Shown: positions 51,622 to 60,290 of the stretch, in pieces
Layout of the letters: the number at the start of each line of letters is the position of its first letter
Numbering within the stretch: position 1 is the stretch's first letter
Assembly: GCA_018714405.1 (NCBI GenBank)
Contig: DVNM01000028.1
Coordinates: 9,456-73,455, forward strand
DNA from: Scybalenecus merdavium
GTDB taxonomy: Bacteria; Bacillota; Clostridia; Oscillospirales; Acutalibacteraceae
Reading direction: 5' to 3'
DNA: 64,000 nt
Program-made: the position numbers and the translations under genes
Notes under the pieces: generated by a model
What the model was told of the DNA's origin: nothing
Seen by the model: only the letters and a program-made list of their open reading frames with translations
The model's database searches: none

Positions 51622-51627
51622 TTTTTT

Positions 51628-52689
51628 ATGGATGCCCTACAAACATTTGTTACGCAAAACGAACTGCTGATACGCATTGCCGCATCGGTCATACTTTTTG
51701 TTTTATTTTTTACCCTGCGCAAGCGATTTACAGCCGCCATTACCAGGCTGACGCAAAAAGCGCTGCACAAAAAGCCCGCCCTGGCCGCCGAAGTGGCCGA
51801 CTCCATCAAAATGCCGCTGCACATCTTTTTTGCGCTGTTCGGCGTGTTTTTGGCCACGCAGCTTGTCAACGTCAGCGCTGCAGTCACATCTTTCGGCGTC
51901 AAGGCGCTGAAAATCGCCGTGATCTTTTTGATTTGCTGGGCGGCCGTAAACATGCTGGATGAGCAGTCGCCGCTGCTGCAAAAGCTGAAAAATGCCGACG
52001 GCAACGTCAATTTGACGGCGTGCAAGTTCATTTCCAACCTGCTGCGTGTGGCCGTTTTCTGTATCGGCTTTGTCATTATTTTAAACGAGTTCGGTTACAA
52101 CATCACCGGTGTCATCACCGGGCTGGGACTGGGCGGCCTAACGCTTTCGCTTGCCGCCAAAGACAGCATTCAGAACATGATCAGCGGCTTCATCGTCATT
52201 TTTGACAAGCCGTTTGCAGTCGGCGACTACATTTCCGTTGCCGGCCAGGAAGGCACTGTAAAAGATATTACGATGCGTTCCACCAAGCTTTCTGCCTCTG
52301 ACGGCACCGAGATCATCATTCCGAACTCCACCGTAACAAACAGCGCCATTCAGAACTTGAGCAAAATCTCCAGCCGCATTGTGGAGCTGAATTTAAAATT
52401 TGCGCCGGCCGCGCCGGAAAACCTGCGCGCCTTTGAAAAGGATGTGCGCAGCTGCATGGAGACGAACGAAATGCTCGACTGCGCCGCCATGCGCGTGACC
52501 TTGAGCGACCTGGCGGGCCGGACACCGCAGGTCAGCATCTGGTGCCCGACAAAGACCGGCGACATCCAGGCATTTGAAAAAATTAAGGAAGACATAAATT
52601 TTGCGCTGATGCGGCTTGCTGAAAAGCACGGTCTGACACTTGCGCAGAGCCTGCTGCCCACTGCGCCAAACAACGAGGAGCCGAAATGA
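51628..52689 (+). CDS. Small-conductance mechanosensitive channel (MscS family)
   Basis: This 353-residue channel has four hydrophobic segments: three in the first 120 residues and the pore helix (NITGVITGLGLGGLTLSLAAKD, Gly/Ala-packed). Then comes the beta domain with FDKPFAVGDYI and VKDITMRSTKL, and IPNSTVTNSAIQNLS, the MscS C-terminal signature. It releases solutes on hypo-osmotic shock. GGTGAT precedes ATG 51628, and the stop overlaps the next start (ATGA). Confidence 0.94.
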   Translation: MDALQTFVTQNELLIRIAASVILFVLFFTLRKRFTAAITRLTQKALHKKPALAAEVADSIKMPLHIFFALFGVFLATQLVNVSAAVTSFGVKALKIAVIFLICWAAVNMLDEQSPLLQKLKNADGNVNLTACKFISNLLRVAVFCIGFVIILNEFGYNITGVITGLGLGGLTLSLAAKDSIQNMISGFIVIFDKPFAVGDYISVAGQEGTVKDITMRSTKLSASDGTEIIIPNSTVTNSAIQNLSKISSRIVELNLKFAPAAPENLRAFEKDVRSCMETNEMLDCAAMRVTLSDLAGRTPQVSIWCPTKTGDIQAFEKIKEDINFALMRLAEKHGLTLAQSLLPTAPNNEEPK

Positions 52690-53477
52690 TCGCCGTTTTA
52701 TATGCTGCCATCGTATTTGGCGCCACATTTTTGGGCGCATTCGTAGGTCTCGGCGGCGGCGTGATCATCAAGCCGCTGTTCGACCTTGCCGGATTTGACA
52801 CGGTAGACACCGTCAACTTTCTGTCGGCCTGCGCCGTGTTTGCCATGTCGGTCGCCTCCACCATAAAATACAGGCGTGAAAAACGGCCGACCGACAAAAA
52901 AATCATTCTGCTTTGTGCCTGCGGCGCCGTAGCCGGCGGGATTTTAGGCAACGTTTTGTTTGACGCCGTGCTCGAAGCGGTCGGCCGGCCCGAAATCGTC
53001 AAATCTGTACAGGCTGCCATTTTGGCTGTGCTGCTGATCGCCAGCGTATGCTACATTAATCTGAAAAATCCGAAGACCCTGCATGTGACGCACCCGGCCG
53101 GCATCGCTGCCGCCGGGCTGATGCTTGGTGTGACCAGTTCGTTTTTAGGGGTCGGCGGCGGGCCGATCAACGTGGCCGCCATGGTGCTGTTTTTCTCCAT
53201 CACCGTAAAAGACGCGGCCGTATACAGCGTTGCCGTCATCTTTTTTACACAGCTCTCCAAACTGGTGACCATATTTATAGACAACCAGTTTGCGCCGTAC
53301 GGCGAACGGCTGTGGCTGCTGCTTTTGCTCGTGCCCTGCGCCGTGCTGGGCGGTATTCTGGGCGCCAGATATAATAAAAAGGCAGACGGCAAGAAGATCA
53401 GCAAAGTCTTTTCTGTCGCCGTTTCGGCCATTGCTCTTGTAAACATTTATAACGCGGTCAGCATCTTTTTCAGCTGA
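52686..53477 (+). CDS. TauE/SafE family sulfite/organic anion exporter
   Basis: This 263-residue membrane protein has eight predicted helices in two repeats, each opening with the family glycine motif: FVGLGGGVIIKP (about 20) and FLGVGGGPINVA (about 155). TauE/SafE proteins (PF01925) move sulfite, sulfoacetate or other anions. Start overlaps mscS by 4 bp. It lies 32 bp before a sulfatase gene, so export of sulfite or sulfate-derived anions is an attractive inference. Confidence 0.92.
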   Translation: MIAVLYAAIVFGATFLGAFVGLGGGVIIKPLFDLAGFDTVDTVNFLSACAVFAMSVASTIKYRREKRPTDKKIILLCACGAVAGGILGNVLFDAVLEAVGRPEIVKSVQAAILAVLLIASVCYINLKNPKTLHVTHPAGIAAAGLMLGVTSSFLGVGGGPINVAAMVLFFSITVKDAAVYSVAVIFFTQLSKLVTIFIDNQFAPYGERLWLLLLLVPCAVLGGILGARYNKKADGKKISKVFSVAVSAIALVNIYNAVSIFFS

Positions 53478-53509
53478 CCCAGGCTACACCGTATTTAGAA
53501 AGGAACGCC

Positions 53510-54838
53510 ATGGACAAAAAGCCGAACATTATTTTTTATTTCAGTGACCAGCAGCGCTGGGACACGGTAAACGACGAGGTCACCCCAAACCTGATGCAGC
53601 TGGCGCAGGAAGGGACCCTGTTTGAAAACAACTTTACCTGCCAGCCGGTGTGCGGGCCGGCACGCGCATGTTTGCAGACCGGTGTTTACGCCACACAGAG
53701 CGGCTGCTACTGGAACGGCGTGGCGCTGCCCGAAAACAGCGAAACGCTGGCCACCCACTTTAACGGCGCCGGCTACCAGACGGCCTACATCGGCAAATGG
53801 CACCTGGCCTCTGACCGCTACCCGGGCGTTGGTGTGCACTGCGAAAAAACAGCGGTGCCGCGTGCACGCATGGGCGGCTATCAATACTGGCGCGCAGCCG
53901 ACGTGCTGGAATTCACCTCGCACGGTTACGACGGGTACATATTTGATGAAAACGGCAAACAGATCGATTTTAAAGGCTACCGCGTAGACTGCATCAACGA
54001 CTTTGCACTGGAATTTTTAGAAAACCGTGACAGAAAAAAGCCGTTTTTCCTGTTCGTGTCGCAGCTGGAGCCGCACCACCAAAACGACCGCCACCGCGTA
54101 GAAGGCTATAAAGAGACAGTCGAAAAATACAGGGACTATCCCCTGCCGGCAGACCTGACTTTTTTAAAGGGTGACTACAAAGAAAACTACCCTGACTACA
54201 TCAGCGCCATCAACCGGCTGGACTACAATGTGGGGCGGCTGGTGCAAAAGCTAAAAGACCTGGGTATTTATGATGACACGATCATTTTGTATACCTCGGA
54301 CCACGGATGCCATTTTAAAACAAGGAACCCGGAATACAAGCGCAGCTGCCATGATTCCGCCACACATACGCCGCTCATCATCAAAGGCGGCGGCTTTGCA
54401 CCCGGCAAAAGGGAAAAGCGCCTGTCCAGCCTGATCGACCTGCCGCCCACCCTGCTTTCCATGGCCGGGCTGCCCGTGCCAAAAGACTACATGGGCGTGG
54501 ATCTGACCGAGCAGGCGGCCAATCCCGATGAAAAGCGAGACTGCGTTTTTATGCAGATCAGCGAAAGTCAGTGCGGCCGCGCGATACGCACGGACCGCTT
54601 CAAATACGCGGTACGCAGCGCCTCGCCGCAGGGCTACACACAGCACAGCGCCAAGGTGTATTTTGAAGATTACCTATATGATTTGGAAAAAGATCCTTGT
54701 GAAAAAAACAACCTGATCAAAAGCCCGGCGTACCGCCATGTGCGCGAAGAGCTGAAATACCTGCTGATCGACCAGATGACGGCCGCCGGGGAAGAACACC
54801 CGCTGATCTTCCCTGCTGTGATCCGGCGCAAGAAATAA
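53510..54838 (+). CDS. Sulfatase (formylglycine-dependent, Cys type)
   Basis: This 442-residue type I sulfatase hydrolyses sulfate esters, probably on glycans. The modification motif C-x-P-x-R is C48-G-P-A-R52, inside CGPARACLQTG, so it needs an anaerobic sulfatase-maturating enzyme (not seen here). Metal ligands include the N-terminal FSDQQRWD and SDHGCHF (about 265). No signal peptide is present, so it is cytoplasmic and would act on imported substrate. AAAGGAA precedes ATG 53510. It is last in its operon, before a hairpin. Confidence 0.94.
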   Translation: MDKKPNIIFYFSDQQRWDTVNDEVTPNLMQLAQEGTLFENNFTCQPVCGPARACLQTGVYATQSGCYWNGVALPENSETLATHFNGAGYQTAYIGKWHLASDRYPGVGVHCEKTAVPRARMGGYQYWRAADVLEFTSHGYDGYIFDENGKQIDFKGYRVDCINDFALEFLENRDRKKPFFLFVSQLEPHHQNDRHRVEGYKETVEKYRDYPLPADLTFLKGDYKENYPDYISAINRLDYNVGRLVQKLKDLGIYDDTIILYTSDHGCHFKTRNPEYKRSCHDSATHTPLIIKGGGFAPGKREKRLSSLIDLPPTLLSMAGLPVPKDYMGVDLTEQAANPDEKRDCVFMQISESQCGRAIRTDRFKYAVRSASPQGYTQHSAKVYFEDYLYDLEKDPCEKNNLIKSPAYRHVREELKYLLIDQMTAAGEEHPLIFPAVIRRKK

Positions 54839-54848
54839 ATAATTATAA

Positions 54849-54875
54849 AACCGCCGTACACTTGTACGGCGGTTC
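54849..54875 (+). terminator. Hairpin after the sulfatase gene
   Basis: AACCGCCGTACA pairs with TGTACGGCGGTT around a 2-base centre. There is no T-run after this copy; the identical hairpin at 55276 is followed by TTCTTGTTT, so the original terminator may have been split by the element between them. Confidence 0.6.
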
Positions 54876-55300
54876 AGCGTATCAAAGAAGGTATAATGGA
54901 AACAAATTATACAATCTGATACGCTGAAAGACTGTCAAAAAGACGAGTTGGATTTTGTATTTTGCGAGCGGGAGCCGTCGTCTAAATGCACGCCGATACG
55001 TTCGCAACCGCCTTTTGAATGATTTGTTGCGGCAATTGCTCACTTCAAGCGTGCATTTCTCCTCTCCCCAAAAAGCCATATGGCTTTTTTGGGGACCCCC
55101 TAAGTACTGCCCCCGAGCAAAAGACAAAAAGCGCAAAAACCGCACAGCTGTGCGGTTTTTCTGCTTTTAAAACGTTTGATCGCTTTTTAACGTGTTTTCT
55201 GTTTAAGAAAAACAATAAATCATTTTCTATTTATTGTTTATATGCGCGGTCCAGCCGGCTTTTTCGACAGTCTCACCGCCGTACACTTGTACGGCGGTTC
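54851..55300. repeat. Hairpin-rich element bounded by 25-bp direct repeats
   Basis: The same 25 bases (CCGCCGTACACTTGTACGGC plus GGTTC) occur at 54851-54875 and 55276-55300. Between them there is no credible gene. Nested inverted repeats are visible: AGACTGTCAAAAAG (54929-54942) against CTTTTTCGACAGTCT (55259-55273), a local AGCGTATCA/TGATACGCT pair (about 54876-54924) and AAATGCACGC (54984-54993) against GCGTGCATTT (55049-55058). Hairpins lie at 55065-55095 (CCCCAAAAAGCCAT arm), 55136-55161 (AAAAACCGCACAG arm) and 55213-55236. This looks like a MITE- or BIME-like element inserted in the terminator; the mobile nature is inference. Confidence 0.6.
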
Positions 55301-55313
55301 TTGTTTGCGAAAA

Positions 55314-55817
55314 TCAAGAGCAATGCAGGTAAGGCAAAATCACGCGCCAGGCCTCTACCAATCGTTCCAGAGAATAAGCGGCGTTGGCCGGACTTGTGGA
55401 CGGCAGCACCACGGCCGGCATGCCGGTCTCTTTTTCCAGATACTTTTTATAAAGACTGCCGGACTTTGCCCCGTTTGCAAACACGGCGGCGATCGGCGCA
55501 GACGAAGTGATTTTGGCCACATCGTTGACACGGACATTCGTAATAGAACTGTCGGACGAACCGGCAATGTCGCACGAGGCGATCACATCCCAAAGCGCAA
55601 TATGCGTGCGCAGCAAAAACGCCTTTTTTTCGGCAATGCTTTGCGGGCACACTTCGCCGGTCACGGCTGACACGACCTGCCAGAAACGGTTGTACTTATA
55701 GGAATAAAAGAACTGCATTTCGCGGGATTTGACCGACGGGAAGGAACCGAGGATCAGGATTTTCGAATCTGTATTCCACACAGGCGCGATGTTGTGCACA
55801 GCTGAAGAGACTTCCAT
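55314..55817 (-). CDS. DNA-deoxyinosine glycosylase (UDG superfamily, HDG type)
   Basis: This 167-residue base-excision enzyme removes hypoxanthine from DNA. Family motifs are ILILGSFPSVKSRE (about 23-36, motif 1), YNRFWQVVSAVTG, ALWDVIASCDIAGSSD, and LPSTSPANA (motif 2) near the C-terminus. These match family 6 (HDG) of the uracil-DNA glycosylase superfamily. ATG 55817 has GGTGAT upstream; ATG 55823 is an alternative. It has its own promoter just downstream of feoB. Confidence 0.88.
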   Translation of the reverse strand: MEVSSAVHNIAPVWNTDSKILILGSFPSVKSREMQFFYSYKYNRFWQVVSAVTGEVCPQSIAEKKAFLLRTHIALWDVIASCDIAGSSDSSITNVRVNDVAKITSSAPIAAVFANGAKSGSLYKKYLEKETGMPAVVLPSTSPANAAYSLERLVEAWRVILPYLHCS

Positions 55818-55833
55818 TTTCATCACCGGTTAT

Positions 55834-55862
55834 ATTGTAGCACACGTGCCTGCCCCCGGCAA
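55834..55862 (-). promoter_or_regulatory. Promoter of the inosine glycosylase gene
   Basis: Minus strand TTGCCG (55857-55862), 17 bp, TACAAT (55834-55839). Confidence 0.7.
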
Positions 55863-55880
55863 GCCAAAGTCTTTGCCGGT

Positions 55881-57935
55881 TCAGGTCAGAAGCCGCGAGA
55901 TGCCGCTGATGACCGCACAGCAGACGGTGCCGAGCAAAAGCGGCAGGAAAAACGAGACCGCGCTCCATTTGAGGCTTTTTGTTTCTTTATAAACGGTCCA
56001 CAGCGCTGTAGAGCACGGGAAATGGAACATGGAAAACACGCACGCGCACACGGCCGTTGTGACCGTCCAGCCATTTTCCACCAAAATGGTGCGGATGCCG
56101 TCGAGTGCGCCGTAATCCACAAGACTGGAGGAGGAAAGGTAGGTCATCAGAGCGATCGGCAAAACGATCTCATTGGCCGGAAATCCCAAAATGAAGGCCA
56201 AAAGCATCGTACCGTCCAGCCCGATCACACGCCCGGCCGGATCTAAAAAAGACGAAATGTGCACAAGCAGGCTTTCATCCCCGGCCTGCACATTGGCAAG
56301 CAACCAGATCAGAAGCCCGGCAGGCGCCGCCACACAGACCGCCCGGCCCAGCACAAAAAGCACCTTGCTTTTGAGCGTCTGCCCTACTACACGGAAAAAC
56401 TGCGGCCGCTTGAACGACGGGATCTCCAGCACAAACGAAGAGGCCTGCCCGCGCAGCAGCGTTTTTGACAAAAGCAGCGACGAAAGCAGCGACGCGCCCA
56501 CACTGACACACAAAAGCAGCAAAAGGATCAGCGCACCGTAAAAAGAATTGGCTGTAAAGAACATGGTGATCACGGCAATTAAAAACGGAAAACGGCCGTT
56601 GCAGGGCGTGAGCGCGTTGGTCACAATGGCCAGCAGGCGTTCACGCGGGCTGTCAATGATGCGCGCACCGGTGATGCCGACCGCATTGCAGCCAAGCCCC
56701 ATGCACATCGTCAGCGCCTGCTTGCCGCAGGCGCCGCACCGCGCATAGTACGGGTCCAGCTGAAAGGCAAAGCGCGGCAGCAGGCCAACGTCTTCCGCCA
56801 GGGCAAAAAGCGGAAAAAAGATGGCCATTGGCGGCAGCATGACCGAAACGACCCAGCCGAGCACGCGGTACACGCCGGCACAAAGCACGCCGACTACGGC
56901 CTGCGGCGCACCGACCGCCGTCAGCCAGGCGGTCAGCTGCACTTCGCCTATGTCCACAAGCGTTTTCAGCCACTGACTGGGATAGTTGGAGCCGACGATC
57001 GTCAGCCACAAAATCAGTGCCAAAATCAGCAGCGTAGCCAGATAAGACGTGTATTTGCCGAGCAAAATTTTATCCATAAATGTTTTGTGCGGCTGTGTTT
57101 TTACCGATTTTTTGCTGCAAAACGCCGCAATCGTTTTGGCGCGTTCCAAAAAGCGGTCCAGCATCAGTTCACCGGCTTTGCCCTGCAGGTCAAAACGTTC
57201 CAGCGTATTTTGCGCCTGCAGCCAAGCCGTTTCAAAAGCATACTGCTGGTGCAGGTCGATGCCGGTGTGCTGCAGGATGCGCTGCGCAAAAGCGGGGTCG
57301 CGCAAAAGCGCCTCGGCGGCAAAACGCGTATTGCCAAAATCGTACGGCAAGTTCTTCAGCGCGCGCTGCAGGCGGCGCACCGACATCTCCACAGGCGCCG
57401 AAAAAGTAAGCGTTTCTTCATTGCCGGCCGGCCGTGCGCCGGTCGCCATGGTATGGATCTCCTCCAGCAGGCAGTTGATGCCGCGCCCGGAACGCGCCGT
57501 TGCCCGCACCACCGGCACGCCAAGCATTTCGGACAGCCTTTTGTCGTCTACTGTAATGCCCCAGTGTTCTGCTGCATCGCACATGTTTAAGAGAACGATA
57601 AGATGCCGCGTAATGGCGCGCACCTGCAGCACCAGGCTGAGATTGCGTTCCAGACTGGCCGCGTCCACCACGCACACGACCACATCCGGCCGGCTGAAAA
57701 AAAGCGTGTCGCAGGCGATCTCCTCATCCTGCGAATGCGCAAGCAGCGAATATGTACCGGGCAGATCCGTCAGTGTGTAATCATTATATTTGTAATAAAA
57801 TGTGCCGGTGAGCGCATCGACCGTTTTGCCGGTCCAGTTGCCGGTGTGCGTGTGCATGCCGGTCAGTTCATTGAACACCGTGCTTTTGCCCACGTTCGGA
57901 TTGCCCATCAGCACAACCGTTTTCTTACCGTTCAC
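55881..57935 (-). CDS. feoB: Ferrous iron transporter FeoB
   Basis: FeoB (684 residues) imports Fe2+ across the membrane. Its N-terminal G domain has G1 GNPNVGKS (11-18), G3 DLPGTYSL and G4 NMCD, followed by the helical GDI region. The membrane part has two gate-like repeats with Cys-containing signatures (ARCGACGKQALTMCMGLGCN, around residue 395). ATGA overlap with feoA shows coupling. No separate FeoC is seen. Confidence 0.97.
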   Translation of the reverse strand: MNGKKTVVLMGNPNVGKSTVFNELTGMHTHTGNWTGKTVDALTGTFYYKYNDYTLTDLPGTYSLLAHSQDEEIACDTLFFSRPDVVVCVVDAASLERNLSLVLQVRAITRHLIVLLNMCDAAEHWGITVDDKRLSEMLGVPVVRATARSGRGINCLLEEIHTMATGARPAGNEETLTFSAPVEMSVRRLQRALKNLPYDFGNTRFAAEALLRDPAFAQRILQHTGIDLHQQYAFETAWLQAQNTLERFDLQGKAGELMLDRFLERAKTIAAFCSKKSVKTQPHKTFMDKILLGKYTSYLATLLILALILWLTIVGSNYPSQWLKTLVDIGEVQLTAWLTAVGAPQAVVGVLCAGVYRVLGWVVSVMLPPMAIFFPLFALAEDVGLLPRFAFQLDPYYARCGACGKQALTMCMGLGCNAVGITGARIIDSPRERLLAIVTNALTPCNGRFPFLIAVITMFFTANSFYGALILLLLLCVSVGASLLSSLLLSKTLLRGQASSFVLEIPSFKRPQFFRVVGQTLKSKVLFVLGRAVCVAAPAGLLIWLLANVQAGDESLLVHISSFLDPAGRVIGLDGTMLLAFILGFPANEIVLPIALMTYLSSSSLVDYGALDGIRTILVENGWTVTTAVCACVFSMFHFPCSTALWTVYKETKSLKWSAVSFFLPLLLGTVCCAVISGISRLLT

Positions 57936-58153
57936 AGGGCCACCTCGATTCTTTCAGCATCGCCTTTGCGCAGCGCCACCGCCGTGTCTTTGACTTCGTA
58001 GACCGAGATTTCCCGGAAAGCCCCAACAAAAAGGCACGCCACCGTTTCCCCCTCACAAAAGCCAAGATCCCGCAGCCGGATCCGGCCGGAAGGCACATCG
58101 CCAAGCGCCGAAATTACGGCGGCTTCGTTTTCTTTGAGATCAGACAATTTCAC
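57932..58153 (-). CDS. feoA: Ferrous iron transport protein FeoA
   Basis: FeoA (73 residues) is the SH3-like partner of FeoB. The chain MKLSDLKENEAAVISALGD and the RLRDLGFCEGETV signature are typical. The start is GTG 58153 with GGGGAG 6-7 bases upstream. The upstream region shows no clear match to the GTTAG/CTAAC dyad near the DtxR-like gene, so iron control by that regulator is not visible here. Confidence 0.93.
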   Translation of the reverse strand: MKLSDLKENEAAVISALGDVPSGRIRLRDLGFCEGETVACLFVGAFREISVYEVKDTAVALRKGDAERIEVAL

Positions 58154-58228
58154 GCAGATCTCCCCTTTCCCATTTACTGCATCCTATGCGCTACAGGGCG
58201 GAAACGTGCCGCTGCGGCGACACAGCAC

Positions 58229-58257
58229 TTGACATCCGGCCGAAAAACGACTAAAAT
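58229..58257 (+). promoter_or_regulatory. Promoter of the flavodoxin-like lipoprotein gene
   Basis: TTGACA (58229-58234), 17 bp, TAAAAT (58252-58257). Confidence 0.85.
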
Positions 58258-58324
58258 CAGTATAGCTGCAGACAAATCCCGCACATGCGCTTTACACTGT
58301 CCGCCGGCGAAAGGAGCATTTTTT

Positions 58325-58987
58325 ATGAAAAAAACAAACCAGATCCTTGCAGTGCTTATGGCTGCACTGCTACTGTTTTCGTTCAGCGCATGCAGCGGCG
58401 CAAACGACGCCGGCACGACCGAACCAGTCTCCGGCACAGGTACGTCTGAAAGTGTTGCGGTGCCCACAGACGGCAACGTGCTGATTGCCTATTTTTCTGT
58501 AGAAGAGAACCAGGAAGGCGGCGGCGAAAGCGACCTGGCAGCAGGCGGTGACCTGAATGTGATCGCGCAGATGATTCAAACGAACATCGGCGGCGATCTG
58601 TTTGCCATCCATACCGAAGAGACTTACCCGGCCGACGACGAAGCGCTGCAGATCCGCGAAGCCGAAGAAAAAGACGCAGGCGCCCGCCCTGCCCTGACCG
58701 ATGCGATCGAGGACCCGGATCAGTACGACGTGGTCTTTGTCGGCTTCCCGATCTGGGTAAGCGATATGCCGATGGCCATGTATAGCTTTTTCGACACATA
58801 TGATTTTGCCGGCAAAACGATCGTGCCGTTTTCGATGTTTACAAGCGATGAACCCGACGTAGTAACGCTGATCCAAAGCCTGGAGCCGGATGCCAGCGTG
58901 GTGGCGAACGCGTTTTCCATCCGCTACACCAAGATCGCCGAAGGCGGCGTGCTGGTGAACGACTGGCTCAAAGAACTTGGCTATTAA
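58325..58987 (+). CDS. Flavodoxin-like lipoprotein
   Basis: This 220-residue protein has a lipoprotein signal (MKKTNQILAVLMAALLLFSF) with lipobox SAC at about residues 21-23, then a short Gly/Thr/Ser linker. A flavodoxin-like domain follows: VLIAYFSVEEN in place of the usual phosphate loop, DVVFVGFPIWVSDMPMAMYSF, and IVPFSMFTSD. It matches the flavodoxin_4 type found as exported or membrane-tethered FMN proteins in Clostridia. The classical T/S-x-T-G-x-T loop is weak, so FMN binding should be tested. AAAGGAG precedes ATG 58325. It is divergent from feoAB; an extracytoplasmic reductase role is speculation. Confidence 0.85.
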   Translation: MKKTNQILAVLMAALLLFSFSACSGANDAGTTEPVSGTGTSESVAVPTDGNVLIAYFSVEENQEGGGESDLAAGGDLNVIAQMIQTNIGGDLFAIHTEETYPADDEALQIREAEEKDAGARPALTDAIEDPDQYDVVFVGFPIWVSDMPMAMYSFFDTYDFAGKTIVPFSMFTSDEPDVVTLIQSLEPDASVVANAFSIRYTKIAEGGVLVNDWLKELGY

Positions 58988-59018
58988 AAAAATCCCGGCA
59001 GGATCTGCCGGGATTTTT
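58988..59018 (+). terminator. Terminator of the flavodoxin-like gene
   Basis: AAAAATCCCGGCA (58988-59000), GGATC loop, TGCCGGGATTTTT (59006-59018). Confidence 0.95.
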
Positions 59019-59088
59019 TATTGCGCCAAACGATTCGCCAAACGATTCCACCGCACCAAACACACAGAACATGATAAAAGGAGAAAAT

Positions 59089-60207
59089 ATGATTGAAATC
59101 AAAGGCAGCGAAAACACAGCCAAAGTGTTTTCCGACAAATTAGAACCGGCTGCCGAAGGGCAGATCCGCGCCATCTGCAACATGCAGATTTTTCTAGGCA
59201 GCAAGATCCGCATCATGCCGGATGTGCACGCCGGCAAAGGCTGCACCATTGGCACGACCATGACGATCACTGACTATGTGGTGCCAAACATGGTGGGCGT
59301 GGACATTGGCTGCGGCATGCTGTGCGTAAAGCTGAAAGAAAAGCGCATAGATTTGCCGAAGCTCGACAGCTGCATTCGCCAGAATGTACCGAGCGGCTTC
59401 AGCGTAAGAGGCAGCCTGCACCGCAGCCACAGCCGCATTGATTTGGAAGAGCTGAAGTGTTACGCCAGCATCGACACGCGCAGGTCAAAAGAAAGCCTTG
59501 GCACGCTGGGCGGCGGCAACCACTTTATAGAGATCGACAAGGACGACGAGGGCACGCTCTATCTGGTGATCCACACCGGCAGCCGCAACCCCGGGCTGCG
59601 CGTGGCAGAATATTACCAGAAAACAGCTTACGATGCTTTGGGCGGCCGAAAGCAGACAGACGTGCCGTATGAACTGGCTTACCTCACCGGCAGCGGCATG
59701 GAAGCTTATTTGGCCGATATGGACGTCATGCAGCGCTTTGCCGCCCTCAACCGCGAGATCATAAAAGAGGTCATTCTAAGCGGCATGAAGCTGCACGAGG
59801 AAGAAAGCTTTTCGACCATACACAACTATATCGACCTGGAAAACCGCATCCTGCGCAAAGGCGCCGTATCGGCAAAAGCCGGCGAAACGCTGCTGATCCC
59901 CATGAACATGCGCGACGGCAGCCTTATTTGCACCGGGCTGGGCAACACGGACTGGAACTGTTCCGCACCGCATGGCGCCGGCAGGCTGATGAGCCGGCGC
60001 GATGCGGAAAACAGCTTTACCGTGTCCGCCTTTAAAAAAGCAATGACGGGCATCTACACCTCCTGCGTGTCGCGCGACACACTGGACGAAGCGCCGTTTG
60101 TCTATAAGCCGATGGAGGAAATTTTACAAAACATCGGCGAAACGGTCAAAGTGGAGCGTATCATTAAGCCCATCTACAACTTCAAAGCCAGCGAACACGC
60201 CCGGTAA
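59089..60207 (+). CDS. rtcB: RNA-splicing ligase RtcB family protein
   Basis: RtcB joins RNA 2',3'-cyclic phosphate (or 3'-phosphate) ends to 5'-OH ends with GTP and Mn2+. The 372-residue chain has MPDVHAGKGCTIG (about 43-55), VDIGCGM with the metal-binding Cys (about 71), GGGNHFIEID and the guanylylated-His motif APHGAGRLMSR (about 300). It is shorter than E. coli RtcB (about 408) and fits the compact bacterial group. AAAAGGAG lies 6 bases before ATG 59089. No RtcA or archease is adjacent. A 12-bp unit (GCCAAACGATTC) is repeated twice at 59025-59048 in front of it. Confidence 0.95.
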   Translation: MIEIKGSENTAKVFSDKLEPAAEGQIRAICNMQIFLGSKIRIMPDVHAGKGCTIGTTMTITDYVVPNMVGVDIGCGMLCVKLKEKRIDLPKLDSCIRQNVPSGFSVRGSLHRSHSRIDLEELKCYASIDTRRSKESLGTLGGGNHFIEIDKDDEGTLYLVIHTGSRNPGLRVAEYYQKTAYDALGGRKQTDVPYELAYLTGSGMEAYLADMDVMQRFAALNREIIKEVILSGMKLHEEESFSTIHNYIDLENRILRKGAVSAKAGETLLIPMNMRDGSLICTGLGNTDWNCSAPHGAGRLMSRRDAENSFTVSAFKKAMTGIYTSCVSRDTLDEAPFVYKPMEEILQNIGETVKVERIIKPIYNFKASEHAR

Positions 60208-60251
60208 ACAAAACACGGCGTAAATTTCTGCCGTATGTGAACATATGCACA

Positions 60252-60282
60252 AAAAAACAGACGGCAGATGCCGTCTGTTTTT
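60252..60282. terminator. Bidirectional terminator between rtcB and DAHP synthase genes
   Basis: AAACAGACGGCA pairs with TGCCGTCTGTTT, with A and T runs outside. Confidence 0.93.
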
Positions 60283-60290
60283 ACGTTCCG

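Noticed and set aside
55019..55510. A 163-codon plus-strand frame in the hairpin-rich element
   Set aside because: It crosses several hairpins and the start of the antisense glycosylase gene, is Arg/Lys/Phe-rich low complexity, and lacks a ribosome site.
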